Positions 27,925-36,940 are shown, counted from the first letter of the stretch. The stretch: 64,000 nt of DNA from Virgibacillus necropolis (GCF_002224365.1 NZ_CP022437.1:3844001-3908000); one strand, 5' to 3'. The notes: generated by a model not told the origin, from the letters alone. Program-made: numbers and translations.

Positions 27925-28701
27925 TTATCTTCCTTTAAACTCCGCTTTTCTTTTTTCCAAAAATGCCTGTGTACCTTCTTGTTTATCTTCTGACCCTAGA
28001 AGAATTGCCTGAGCCATTTTTTCCATCATCAGGGCAGTATCCATATCGAGGTCAAATCCTCTATTTACCGTTAGTTTTGCCATTCTTACTGCGAGCGGTC
28101 CTTTAGCCAAAACTTTATCTACTTTATTTTTTACAGCTTGCCACAATTGTTCCAATGGAACCGCTTGCGAAACCAAACCAAACGTTTCTGCTTGATCGGC
28201 TGTCAGCATTTCACCTGTCAAAATCATGTCAAGTGCTCTTCCTTTTCCAATAATACGTGCCAATCGCTGAGTGCCGCCTGCCCCTGGAATAATGGACAAA
28301 TTAAGTTCAGGAAGACCAATCTTAGCATGATCAGCGGCAATACGGATATCGCATGCCATCGCTAGTTCACATCCTCCACCAAGAGCAAAACCATTAATCG
28401 CGGCAATCGTCGCCTTATTGCAGCTTTCGATCTCTCTATATGCATCAGACATCCCAGGAAGGAGAGCATCAAGCGTCTTCCTCTCCTGAAGTCTGCGAAT
28501 ATCGGCACCGGCCGCAAAAGATTTGTCCCCGGCTCCAGTAAACACGATAACACCAACTTCTTCATCCTGTTCATGGATTTTTACCGCATTTACAATTTCT
28601 TCCACTGTGTTCGGATCTAGGGCATTTCTCACTTCTGGACGGTTGATTTTGACAAGCCCCATTTCCCCTTCTTTTTCCAACAAAATATTTTGAAACTCCA
28701 T
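27925..28701 (-). CDS. enoyl-CoA hydratase
   Basis: About 258 residues, crotonase fold. 'LVKINRPEVRNALDPNTVEE' opens it, 'GAGDKSFAAGADIRRLQE' and 'AAINGFALGGGCELAMACDI' form the oxyanion pocket. The catalytic Glu pair is expected in 'GLPELNLSIIPGAGGTQRL', the classical hydratase pattern. The ATG at 28701 has GAGGGAGG upstream and starts 20 bp after the thiolase stop; the long frame to 28767 would overlap thiolase. It catalyses hydration of 2-enoyl-CoA. Confidence 0.93.
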   Translation of the reverse strand: MEFQNILLEKEGEMGLVKINRPEVRNALDPNTVEEIVNAVKIHEQDEEVGVIVFTGAGDKSFAAGADIRRLQERKTLDALLPGMSDAYREIESCNKATIAAINGFALGGGCELAMACDIRIAADHAKIGLPELNLSIIPGAGGTQRLARIIGKGRALDMILTGEMLTADQAETFGLVSQAVPLEQLWQAVKNKVDKVLAKGPLAVRMAKLTVNRGFDLDMDTALMMEKMAQAILLGSEDKQEGTQAFLEKRKAEFKGR

Positions 28702-28721
28702 TAAGTTCCCTCCCTCAACGT

Positions 28722-29888
28722 TTAGCGCTCTAACATAAGGGCAATCCCCTGCCCTCCACCGATACATGCTGTTACAAGTCCTCGTTTTACATTACGGCGT
28801 TTCATCTCATACGCAAGTTTCATTACGAGCATTCCGCCAGTAGCTGCGATCGGATGTCCGTGAGCAATGGCTCCACCGTTGACATTTACCTTCTCCCAAT
28901 CAAAGTGCAATTCACAATCACAAGCGAGAACTTGAGCGGCAAATGCCTCATTGATTTCAATCAAATCGAAATCGTCTAGCTTTAATCCCGTTTTCTGCAA
29001 CAGCTTTTGAGTAGAAGGAACCGGACCGATTCCCATGATATTCGGATCTACACCGGCCACCGCCCAGCTTGTGACCCGAGCAAGTGGTTCCAATCCTCTG
29101 CGTTCCGCCTCCTTGTCTGACATCATCACAAGAGCCGATGCCCCATCATTCACACCAGATGAATTGCCTGCTGTCACTGTTCCGCCTTCCTTAAAAACCG
29201 GGCGAAGCTTACCCAACCCTTCACTTGTCGTATCAGACCTAGGATGTTCATCTTTCTCAAATAGTACCGCCTCACCCTTCTTGTTCTTTAATGACACAGG
29301 AACAATTTGTTCTTCATAAAGTCCGTTTTCGACTGCCTGTTTCATGTTCTTCTGGCTTCTTAGGGCAAACTGATCCTGTTCTTCTCTGCTAATCTTATAT
29401 TGTGTTACTAGATTTTCCGCCGTAATCCCCATCGGCGGATCCCCGATTCGTTCAGAAGAAAGCTTACGTTTCCCGATAAGCTTAGGTGGAACTCGATCAA
29501 AGGGTTTGCTCGGCGGTTCCATTAAGTAAGGCATTCTCGTCATGCTTTCCGTTCCGCCTGCAATCAGGATCTCTCCGCTCCCGACCATTATCGCTTCAGC
29601 AGCCAGTGCGACACTATTAATTCCTGAACCACATTGGCGATCAATTGTGAGTCCCGGAATCGAAACTGGAAGCCCCGCCTCAAGCGCGGTCAATCGTGCC
29701 ACGTTTCCACCGCCAGCGAGACAGTTTCCGAGAATAACATCATCCACTTCTTCTCCCTGTACTCGGGCACGATCAAGTGCTTCTTTCATAACGACACCGC
29801 CATAAATAGATGGATGAAGGTCCCTTAATGCTCCACCAAGTCTGGCAACCGGGGTTCTTACTGCAGATACTATCACTGCTTCTCTCAT
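28722..29888 (-). CDS. acetyl-CoA acyltransferase (thiolase)
   Basis: A 388-residue thiolase that cleaves 3-ketoacyl-CoA with CoA to acetyl-CoA. The nucleophilic Cys lies in 'TIDRQCGSGINSVALAAEAI' (about 86). The general-base His is in 'NVNGGAIAHGHPIAATGG', and the second Cys in 'TACIGGGQGIA'. The protein is close to FadA/YhfS-type degradative thiolases. It lies between etfA and enoyl-CoA hydratase in the etfB operon. Confidence 0.94.
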   Translation of the reverse strand: MREAVIVSAVRTPVARLGGALRDLHPSIYGGVVMKEALDRARVQGEEVDDVILGNCLAGGGNVARLTALEAGLPVSIPGLTIDRQCGSGINSVALAAEAIMVGSGEILIAGGTESMTRMPYLMEPPSKPFDRVPPKLIGKRKLSSERIGDPPMGITAENLVTQYKISREEQDQFALRSQKNMKQAVENGLYEEQIVPVSLKNKKGEAVLFEKDEHPRSDTTSEGLGKLRPVFKEGGTVTAGNSSGVNDGASALVMMSDKEAERRGLEPLARVTSWAVAGVDPNIMGIGPVPSTQKLLQKTGLKLDDFDLIEINEAFAAQVLACDCELHFDWEKVNVNGGAIAHGHPIAATGGMLVMKLAYEMKRRNVKRGLVTACIGGGQGIALMLER

Positions 29889-29936
29889 TGGTTCATTTCC
29901 TCCTTAACAAATCCTTTAATTTAGCTTAACTATGTT

Positions 29937-30911
29937 TTAAGCATTTACCGCAATTGCTTTTTTGAACTCTTCCGTGAGTAGCGGAACAACTTCGAACAGA
30001 TCACCAATAATACCATAATCAGCAGCTTCGAAAATTGGAGCTTCCGGATCTTTGTTGACTGCAACGATGACCTTGGAATTCGACATACCGGCAAGATGCT
30101 GGATTGCCCCAGAGATGCCGCATGCAATATACAAATCGGGGGTAACCACTTTTCCGGTTTGACCAATTTGCAAGGAGTAATCACAAAAATCAGCGTCACA
30201 TGCCCCGCGGGAAGCCCCGACTGCTCCATGAAGTACTTCCGCTAATTCCTCGAGCGGCTTAAACCCATTAGCACTTTTCACTCCACGACCACCCGAGACG
30301 ATAATCTTTGCTTCACTGAGATCTACCCCGCCTGTTGTTTTCTTCACGATTTCTTTTACAGTCGTTCGTAAATCTTTGATCGCCGGTAGAAAGGGGACCA
30401 CCTCTGTTTCCACAGGCTTTTCTAACACCTCAAAGTTGTTCGGGCGAAGGGTCGCAAAAACAGTACCATTACGGAAACGTCTTCTTTGAAACGCTTTACC
30501 TGCGTAAATTGGACGAGTAAAGACAACCGTATCATCGTCGAGTACTGCTTCTGTACAATCGGAGATCAACCCAAGCTTCAAACGTGCCGCCAACCGTGGT
30601 GCCAAATCTTTTCCAATCGCAGTATGTCCCATGAGTATAACCTCTGGTTCAACTTCGTCAACTAATTGCCTCACCGTCTGTACATACGCATCCGTCGTAT
30701 ATACTTCTAACCGTTCATCGTTCACGACATATAGCGTGTTTGCCCCGTATTTACTTATCTCATCTGTGAAAACCGCTGAATCCGAGCCAAACAAGGCACA
30801 AGTAATTTCTCCTCCTTGGGCCACCTGCTGGGCAACTGTTAATGCCTCATAGGTTACGTGTCTTAACTTCCCGTCTTTAATTTCTGCCAAAACAAGTACT
30901 TTTTTTCCCAT
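29937..30911 (-). CDS. etfA: electron transfer flavoprotein alpha subunit
   Basis: A 324-residue ETF alpha subunit. The C-terminal FAD domain shows '[20 protein letters not shown]', '[12 protein letters not shown]', '[20 protein letters not shown]' and '[19 protein letters not shown]'. With the beta subunit it carries electrons from acyl-CoA dehydrogenase to the membrane Fe-S oxidoreductase encoded downstream. It starts 20 bp after etfB. Confidence 0.95.
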   Translation of the reverse strand: MGKKVLVLAEIKDGKLRHVTYEALTVAQQVAQGGEITCALFGSDSAVFTDEISKYGANTLYVVNDERLEVYTTDAYVQTVRQLVDEVEPEVILMGHTAIGKDLAPRLAARLKLGLISDCTEAVLDDDTVVFTRPIYAGKAFQRRRFRNGTVFATLRPNNFEVLEKPVETEVVPFLPAIKDLRTTVKEIVKKTTGGVDLSEAKIIVSGGRGVKSANGFKPLEELAEVLHGAVGASRGACDADFCDYSLQIGQTGKVVTPDLYIACGISGAIQHLAGMSNSKVIVAVNKDPEAPIFEAADYGIIGDLFEVVPLLTEEFKKAIAVNA

Positions 30912-30931
30912 GTCCCTCTCCTCCTTTGTTT

Positions 30932-31699
30932 TTATACGACTTTGTCTTCGTTTTGCAAAATTTGAACGAGTTCACTGACTTGATCCTGAATTTCTCCATC
31001 TAAAATCCGTCCTGCTTGTTTTTTAGCCGGCAAAAATTGATCAATGATCAATGTAGAAGCTGTCGTATCTTCACTTTCTAAAGCCAAATCTTCTACCGAT
31101 AAGGTCTCCAACGGTTTTTTCTTTGCTTTCATGATCCCGGGCAGAGACGGATAACGAGGCTCATTCAATCCTTGTTGAGCAGTAACAAGAAAAGGTAATT
31201 GAACCTCGACAATTTCCACGTCACCTTCCACATCTCTTTCTACAGTTGCTATCCCTTCATTCAATGTTAGTTTCGTAATCGTCGATACGTGAGGTATCCC
31301 AAGGTTTTCTGCAACACGTATCGCTACTTGACCTGAGCCAGAATCGACGGCCATGTTGCCGCCCAGAATCAAATCATAATCACGGTTTTTGATAGCTGCA
31401 GCGATCAAATTGGAAGCAGTCCATTCATCGGATTCCTGCCCGTCCCATCCGATCAACACAGCTTGATCCGCTCCCATCGCAAGTGCTGTCCGCAAGGCAC
31501 TTGCCGTCCGAGACGGGCCTACTGTAATTGCCGTTATTTCTGCTCCGATTTCTTCCTTGATTTTTACAGCTTCTTCAACGGCATACTCATCGTAAGGATT
31601 CATAATAAACTCAACATTTTCTTCACTAATTTGTCCGTCTCCAATTACTATATTTTCTTCTGTATCAAAGGTCTGCTTTAATAAAACGAGTATATTCAT
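30932..31699 (-). CDS. etfB: electron transfer flavoprotein beta subunit
   Basis: A 255-residue ETF beta subunit: 'EFIMNPYDEYAVEEAVKIKE' near the N-terminus and the beta signature 'VAENLGIPHVSTITKLTL' with 'RYPSLPGIMKAKKKP'. It is the first gene of the operon etfB - etfA - thiolase - enoyl-CoA hydratase - fadF, and has a sigma-54-type promoter about 125 bp upstream. Confidence 0.95.
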   Translation of the reverse strand: MNILVLLKQTFDTEENIVIGDGQISEENVEFIMNPYDEYAVEEAVKIKEEIGAEITAITVGPSRTASALRTALAMGADQAVLIGWDGQESDEWTASNLIAAAIKNRDYDLILGGNMAVDSGSGQVAIRVAENLGIPHVSTITKLTLNEGIATVERDVEGDVEIVEVQLPFLVTAQQGLNEPRYPSLPGIMKAKKKPLETLSVEDLALESEDTTASTLIIDQFLPAKKQAGRILDGEIQDQVSELVQILQNEDKVV

Positions 31700-31821
31700 C
31701 CAACTTCCTCCTATCTAAAATTCCTGAAAAATTAATTTTTCTTACAGACGACTTTATGCACGATGATTTCGGCATTTCATTCCATCCCTCCAATCTGTGA
31801 GGACTTTACACCCTTTTTTAT

Positions 31822-31837
31822 TGCAAGTACCATGCCA
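31822..31837 (-). promoter_or_regulatory. sigma-54 (-24/-12) promoter of the etfB operon
   Basis: On the minus strand it reads TGGCATGGTACTTGCA, which fits TGGCAC-N5-TTGCW with one mismatch. It has the same -24 block as the promoter at 25582. The activator gene lies immediately upstream. Confidence 0.8.
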
Positions 31838-31937
31838 ACATTAAAAAATGGGAGGAAAAGGCGAAAAATCCAGAAATACCAACAAAAGTCTACCTTTCAC
31901 CTTCATACTTTTTTTATCTTTGAAACAAAAACAATTC

Positions 31938-31964
31938 AAAAAAGCACCCTTTGGGTGCTTTTTT
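31938..31964. terminator. bidirectional rho-independent terminator
   Basis: Stem AAAAAAGCACCC / GGGTGCTTTTTT with a 3-nt loop. It ends the regulator gene (minus strand) before the etfB promoter region. The rest of 31700-32027 holds only the promoter and the TGACTCGT half-site at 32004. Confidence 0.85.
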
Positions 31965-32027
31965 GTCATTTTAGTAAGTTTTTTTTGAATCTCGAACCAA
32001 AAATGACTCGTTAACAAAAATAACTTT

Positions 32028-33746
32028 TTATTGATGAACTTGTAACTTATATTGTTTCAGTTTCCGGACGATCGTCGTTTGGCTAGTCTTCAATTGCTGA
32101 GCCATTTCGTACGTACTGCTATACTTCTGTATCGCGACGGCCAAAATCTTCCGTTCAGCAATTTCTTTCGCTTCTTTTAATGTCATCTCTTTCTCATACT
32201 CATCTTCTCGATCATTTTCTGGTTGATCATATTCTGGTTCGCTATATTCCTGATGACCATATTCGGTCGGAAGATGTTTGACAGTTACAATGTTTTCCGC
32301 AACTGTAAGAATCAGTCTTTCAACTAGGTTTGACAGTTCACGCACATTTCCAGGCCATTCATAATTGTAAAAAAACTCTTTTATTCCTCGGTCAAATTCC
32401 TTCGTCATTCCGTATTTTGTATTTACTGCTCGAAGAACATGATAAACGAGCGGTAAAATATCTTCTTTCCGTTCTCTCAAAGGAGGGATATGAATCGGTA
32501 TGAGATTTAACCGATAAAATAAATCTTCACGAAACTCTCCTTGTTTCACCATTTGTTTCAAATCCCGGTTGGTTGCGGCAATCAACCTGATATCGACATC
32601 AATTGTCTTTGTTCCGCCAACCCGTTGAATTTTCTTCTCCTGCAAAACATGGAGAAGTTTAACTTGCAACGCTAATGGCAAATCGCCGACTTCATCTAGG
32701 AACAGTGTACCGTTGTGTGCAATCTCAAACATACCTAGTTTCCCTGTCCGCTTGGCGCCGGTAAAGGCGCCAGATTCGTATCCGAACAGTTCCGATTCCA
32801 ACAAGTCATGGGGAATAGCACCACAATTGATCTTTACGAATTTCCCACTCTCACTCCGCTGACCTGAACGATGGATGTGTCTTGCCAACACATCCTTTCC
32901 CACTCCCGTTTCCCCCAGAACTAGCACGGTGGCGTCAACCTCTGAAATCCGTTCAGCCAAATCGTAAACCTCCAACATGTTGGCGCTTTCCATAATGACA
33001 TCAGGATCCCGATGTTTGTTTGATTTCAACTTCTCCAATTCTTTCTTGTAGTATTCATTTAACTCAAGTGCCTTTCTCAGCTCACGATATGCTTCGTCCA
33101 GTTCTGTAAAATCACGACTGTTTGTGATTACCCTTTCAATTTCCCCTTCTTCGTTAAAAATCGGCTTGCCTGTTGTCAATCGTTCATGACCGGCGTTACT
33201 AACCGTCAAAATGGTAACTATCTTCTTCTGTTCAAGAACCTTCAACGTTACTGAGTCTTTTAAATATCCGTCTTTAACCAGGGCTCTTACATTTTTACCA
33301 ACAAAACATTCTTTAGGAAAACCCGTGAGTTTTTCTATTGCTGAATTTGCTTTTAAAGTGTTTCCCTTACCGTCTGTAATATATATCACGTCATATGAAC
33401 CTTCGATGATCGCATCAAGTTCTTCGTTCACTTGACTTAATTGGTTTATGTTACGTTGCATTTGTTGAATGTAAACTCCGTCGTTAACGACATAAAAGAA
33501 GCTTGATTCACCCTGATCCCCCCATTCGTTACATTGCAAAGCGTAAGTATTACCTTCCAACTGGGCAGAAATAAAGTTATTTTCACAAACCGTCCATTGA
33601 TCAAAAAACTCTTGTATATTGATTCCAAAGGCCGTTTTTGCGGAGAGTCTAGCAAAAAGAGAATTGTATTGTTTAATAACTCCATCATGATTTGTTACCG
33701 CCACTGTTAACGGGATGTTTTCCAGCCACTTCAATGCATTACTCAT
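32028..33746 (-). CDS. sigma-54-dependent transcriptional activator with PAS domains
   Basis: A 572-residue enhancer-binding protein. The N-terminal sensory region includes a PAS domain (about 110-230, 'YDVIYITDGKGNTLKANSAI'). The AAA+ core (about 250-480) has Walker A 'GETGVGKDVLARH', the sigma-54 contact loop 'ESGAFTGAKRTGK', Walker B 'GTLFLDEVGDLP' and 'FREDLFYRLNLIPIH'. A Fis-type helix-turn-helix ends the protein ('TYEMAQQLKTSQTTIVRKLK'). It likely senses a ligand, perhaps an acyl-CoA or alcohol, and drives the two -24/-12 promoters at 25582 and 31822. The gene is a single unit upstream of etfB. Confidence 0.92.
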   Translation of the reverse strand: MSNALKWLENIPLTVAVTNHDGVIKQYNSLFARLSAKTAFGINIQEFFDQWTVCENNFISAQLEGNTYALQCNEWGDQGESSFFYVVNDGVYIQQMQRNINQLSQVNEELDAIIEGSYDVIYITDGKGNTLKANSAIEKLTGFPKECFVGKNVRALVKDGYLKDSVTLKVLEQKKIVTILTVSNAGHERLTTGKPIFNEEGEIERVITNSRDFTELDEAYRELRKALELNEYYKKELEKLKSNKHRDPDVIMESANMLEVYDLAERISEVDATVLVLGETGVGKDVLARHIHRSGQRSESGKFVKINCGAIPHDLLESELFGYESGAFTGAKRTGKLGMFEIAHNGTLFLDEVGDLPLALQVKLLHVLQEKKIQRVGGTKTIDVDIRLIAATNRDLKQMVKQGEFREDLFYRLNLIPIHIPPLRERKEDILPLVYHVLRAVNTKYGMTKEFDRGIKEFFYNYEWPGNVRELSNLVERLILTVAENIVTVKHLPTEYGHQEYSEPEYDQPENDREDEYEKEMTLKEAKEIAERKILAVAIQKYSSTYEMAQQLKTSQTTIVRKLKQYKLQVHQ

Positions 33747-34053
33747 TCGTTAACCCCCTCGTTTTATACCAAAACCATATAAGTTCAAGAGTCATAATAA
33801 TTGAAATCACCACTACTAACTTACCGAACCTATGAATTTCTAATTACAGACTTATTTATTTTTACATTCTAGAATCTGGATGAAGTAAAGATAGGGAAAA
33901 TAAGAGGAGAGTTTTATAAATATTAATTCTATTTAAAAATTATTATAAACTAAAAAAAGAAGATTCTCACCCAAAAAGGTCTATCTTTTTTCCTCAACCA
34001 AACTGAACAAGCAATTATAATAGAGATAGATATTCTATGTTGGAGGTTAGACC
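33747..34053. other. gene-free AT-rich gap
   Basis: About 300 bp of AT-rich sequence between the activator gene and the transposase remnant. No gene is seen on either strand. Confidence 0.5.
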
Positions 34054-35019
34054 ATGTTCAGGCAAGGAAAAAAAGATGTTCAAAAAACGCTCTTTGATCA
34101 GGATCAAGCATTTCCAGATCACATCATTGAATTACTGAAAAAAGCTGGCAGATGATTTCTATCGCCTTATTCTTACTCAAATTGATGAAGAACGATTTTC
34201 TGCTTTGTATAGTGATAAAGCGAGTCGTCCGAATAAGCCAGTCAATGTACTGGTTAGCTTACTTGTACTTAAACAACAGAATATACTATCAGACTAGGAA
34301 CTAATTGTATCGCTATATTTCGACTATCGCTTTCAGTATGCCTTGGGCTTAGAGGCGAACTCAGACAAGGAACGCCTCTGCGTGAATACGCTATCCAACT
34401 TTAGATGTTGCCTTGTAGAACATGAACTCCAAACTGGAGAAAGTCATCTCCAAAAAGAAATGAAATCAATTGCTGAAAAGATGGCAGAGTTCCTTTCTTT
34501 AATTAAATAGATGGCTCGCATGGACTCCACCATGATCGACAGTTCCTGTAAAAAAATGACGCGTATTGAACTGGTGTATACGGTCATTCGTAATATGGTA
34601 AGAGAATTAAGCAAAAACCCGGATTTAGAACTTCCTGAATCCTATTTGGCATACCTTGAAAAAGGCCATAAAAATAAAACAATATACAAGACCAAATCGA
34701 CAGAAGAAGGCTCTAAACTTGAATCCCTTATCCGACAAGCCCATGGGTTCAAGAAAAATCAGTTGCCTTAGACTCCCTTTCCTGTGGACATCTTTCCCGT
34801 CTTCTTCAAGAACAATCAATCGAAACAGAAGATGGAGTCGATGTTCCTATCGAAGGGACAAAGTTAAGTTATCATCTCGTATACTTCAAAATCCATCTGA
34901 TCCAGACGCAACCTTTCGAATAAAGGTTGCGAAAATCACATTGGAAACAGCTTGAACCTTGTAGAAGTTCATGACCAAGAAAAAGAAATAGGTCTCATTA
35001 TCCACGCCGATTTGAAGGA
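34054..35019 (+). pseudogene. IS1182-type transposase remnant
   Basis: The reading changes frame and meets stops. It starts 'MFRQGKKDVQKTLFDQDQ', shifts frame near 34150, then continues 'EERFSALYSDKASRPNKPVN' and 'VLVSLLVLKQQN', a stop, 'IVSLYFDYRFQYALGLEA', and 'MDSTMIDSSCKKMTRIELVY'. These are the conserved N-terminal blocks of the IS1182 (IS1182/ISL-type DDE) transposases. The catalytic C-terminal part is mostly gone and sequence after about 34770 is scrambled. No clear terminal inverted repeats were found. It is a dead element at the right edge of the island. Confidence 0.7.
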
Positions 35020-35139
35020 GAAGGTCTAGGGCATAAAGATGTTGAAACAACATGGAAGACATATGCACATATATTAAATGAAATGCGTACAGAAGATAAA
35101 CAAGAAACAGTATCTATTTTTGAAAAGATGCTTGTGTAA
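35020..35139 (+). pseudogene. tyrosine integrase C-terminal remnant
   Basis: The last 38 codons read 'GLGHKDVETTWKTYAHILNE', then 'MRTEDKQETVSIFEKMLV' and TAA. This is the typical end of a phage or ICE tyrosine recombinase: the GH(K)D box and the nucleophile Tyr in 'TYAHI'. The rest of the gene was replaced by the transposase remnant. It lies 130 bp from the att copy at 35267, the expected place for the integrase of the catabolic island. Confidence 0.65.
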
Positions 35140-35190
35140 AAAATGTGTAAAATAAAATCATTTTCTATTGGATTCTAACAAAACAAAAAA

Positions 35191-35240
35191 GTACACTTAA
35201 ACACTGATATGACAACGTTTAAGTGTACATGATTTTTTTT
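35191..35240 (+). terminator. terminator after the integrase remnant
   Basis: A perfect 12-bp inverted repeat, GTACACTTAAAC / GTTTAAGTGTAC, with a 14-nt loop, followed by a run of eight T three bases later. Confidence 0.75.
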
Positions 35241-35266
35241 AAACTTAACCAGAAGTAACATGGAAA

Positions 35267-35319
35267 TACCAGTGGCCGGGGTCGAACCGGCACATCCAGA
35301 GGATACATGATTTTGAGTC
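35267..35319 (-). repeat. att site: 53-bp copy of the tRNA-Leu 3' half
   Basis: Fifty-three bases are identical to 49426-49478, covering tRNA-Leu from the anticodon loop to the 3' end. After it the two sequences diverge at once. This is the distal att site of the 14-kb element to the right and at the same time the proximal att site of the 34-kb catabolic island to the left. Confidence 0.92.
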
Positions 35320-35362
35320 GCTTATCACCTCGTACATGCTTCCGGAAGGCATCACGTTAATA

Positions 35363-35376
35363 TTTACGTACGTTCA
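35363..35376. repeat. arm-type repeat, left end of the 14-kb element
   Basis: TTTACGTACGTTCA, repeated exactly at 49347-49360, close to the other att copy. Equal short repeats near both ends fit integrase arm-binding sites. The 35320-35548 stretch holds no gene. Confidence 0.55.
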
Positions 35377-35548
35377 GACGGATAAACGGTTACATGACCG
35401 CTTTCCTTTGTTATCGTTTAGTATATCGTATGTATGCGGAAAAGACAAGTAGTTTCGTAGAATCGCATTTCTAGCGAATTAGTGGACAATCACCCGCGAA
35501 AGTAAAAGTAATTTCGTCTGAGGGCGTTCTGACGACATCGGTTTATGT

Positions 35549-35580
35549 AAAAAGCGACCAACCTCGCAAGGCTGCCCGCT
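35549..35580 (-). terminator. hairpin terminator of the DUF4352 gene
   Basis: On the minus strand, an imperfect stem beginning AGCG and ending CGCT is followed by TTTTT, 10 bp after the stop of the DUF4352 gene. Confidence 0.55.
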
Positions 35581-35590
35581 AGTGTGTGTG

Positions 35591-36223
35591 TTACTTGGTT
35601 AGTGATATTTTAATAGTTTCGGTTCCAAAAGCGCCTGTTTGAGCTTGTAGAACTGTTTTAGCTAGGTCGACCTCGGCTCCTACTTCGAATACTACCTTAC
35701 CCGTTTTCTCAAGGTTAGGGTTAATTTGCGTTAGGAAGAAGTCTCCCATAGAGTCTCCCATAGCCATCATTACGGTTCCACTCGTTGCTGGCTCATACTC
35801 GGTCCCGTCAGCGATAAGTTTAAAAAAGCTAGAATTAATCGTGATAGCCTCGTCTTTTTCGTTCTTAACAGTAACATCTAGTATTACGTACTTACCGCTA
35901 GTTGTAGCATTTTCAACAAATTCATTTCCGCTATCTATTTCTTTAGTTTCTTCGGCGCTGTTTACCGTGAAAGTAACGTTCTCAACCTTTGCTGGCTCGC
36001 CCATCTTAGCCATTTTAGGCTCGTTGGCTTTTTCCTTCTCTTTTTCCTTCTCGTCGGAGTTACTTTTGTCCGTCGCCTGTTCCGTGTTGGTTTCGGTCAA
36101 TTCGTTACTACTTGCAGTCTCGGTGTCGCCCTCGCCGCTAGTTGCGATAAAAATAATAATAATAGCTACTACCCATACCCATATCTTTTTATAGAATGGC
36201 TTTTTCACTTTTTCTTTACTCAT
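35591..36223 (-). CDS. membrane-anchored DUF4352 protein
   Basis: 210 residues. A short basic N-terminus and one membrane segment ('IWVWVVAIIIIFIA', about 14-28) are followed by an acidic, Ser/Thr/Glu/Lys-rich linker (about 30-75). The C-terminal domain is DUF4352-like ('FTVNSAEETKEIDSGNEFVE' and 'GKYVILDVTVKNEKDEAITI'), an immunoglobulin-like fold found in secreted or surface proteins of mobile elements. It is expected outside the membrane. Function unknown; possibly cargo affecting the host surface or phage entry. It is transcribed alone at the left end of the element. Confidence 0.8.
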   Translation of the reverse strand: MSKEKVKKPFYKKIWVWVVAIIIIFIATSGEGDTETASSNELTETNTEQATDKSNSDEKEKEKEKANEPKMAKMGEPAKVENVTFTVNSAEETKEIDSGNEFVENATTSGKYVILDVTVKNEKDEAITINSSFFKLIADGTEYEPATSGTVMMAMGDSMGDFFLTQINPNLEKTGKVVFEVGAEVDLAKTVLQAQTGAFGTETIKISLTK

Positions 36224-36442
36224 TACAAAAACTCCTTTTATTCAATTTGATAGATTACATTACATGTTACCTGTTTGTAATCAATTTGTAAAATACTTTT
36301 TATCAAATTACCCCCATAAAATATATCGTGATATCTAGGTATATATGACAAGGTCTTTTTTATGTAACCAAAAAGAAGGTGAAAAGCGTTTGTTGTCGAA
36401 TATTGATTATAGAGTTAAGTCTAACTATGGGGAGGTTTTTTG

Positions 36443-36940
36443 ATGGAAATTGAATTAATTTCAGTAATTATTGCTTCAGCAGCTGCGATTGCTTCATGGG
36501 GATCGGTTGTGTTAACTAGAAAGCAATATAAAGAACAATTGAAGGATAGGTTTAAAAAATTCCGTCCTTATTTCAAAATAAAATATTACAACACTAGTGA
36601 TACAAAGCAAAACTATTGGTTTAGTTTAGTAAATGAGGGGTATCCCTTTTTTGTAATCAGTAATGCTAGATGGATAGGAGAATCTGTTATAGTAAAAAGC
36701 CAATTTAACGGTCTAATGGTTCATAGTGAATATAAAGGAAGTACAAGCAAAGAAACTGATAAATACGAGGCATTAGTTATTAAGATAGAGGTGAAAGCGG
36801 AAAGCAATACAGAAGGTTTTATAGAGATTAATGGTTTTGATTTAGAGAACAACGATTTTTCTTTTAAAACCCCATTAATTTTAATAGAAAATGGGGAAAT
36901 TATAAATGGTGAAGAATTAACATTTCAATATTTAAACTAG
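36443..36940 (+). CDS. hypothetical membrane-anchored protein (island cargo)
   Basis: 165 residues with one N-terminal membrane segment ('ELISVIIASAAAIASWGSVV') followed by a soluble domain rich in beta-type sequence. GGGGAGG lies 7 nt before the ATG at 36443. It is the only plus-strand gene of the 14-kb element and is clearly more AT-rich than its neighbours, as expected for a separately acquired cargo gene. No family is recognised. Confidence 0.65.
   Translation: MEIELISVIIASAAAIASWGSVVLTRKQYKEQLKDRFKKFRPYFKIKYYNTSDTKQNYWFSLVNEGYPFFVISNARWIGESVIVKSQFNGLMVHSEYKGSTSKETDKYEALVIKIEVKAESNTEGFIEINGFDLENNDFSFKTPLILIENGEIINGEELTFQYLN

Noticed and set aside
35320-35548. Search for a CRISPR array or toxin-antitoxin pair next to the att site
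   Set aside because: No spaced repeats and no small gene pair were found; only the arm-type repeat and AT-rich sequence are present.
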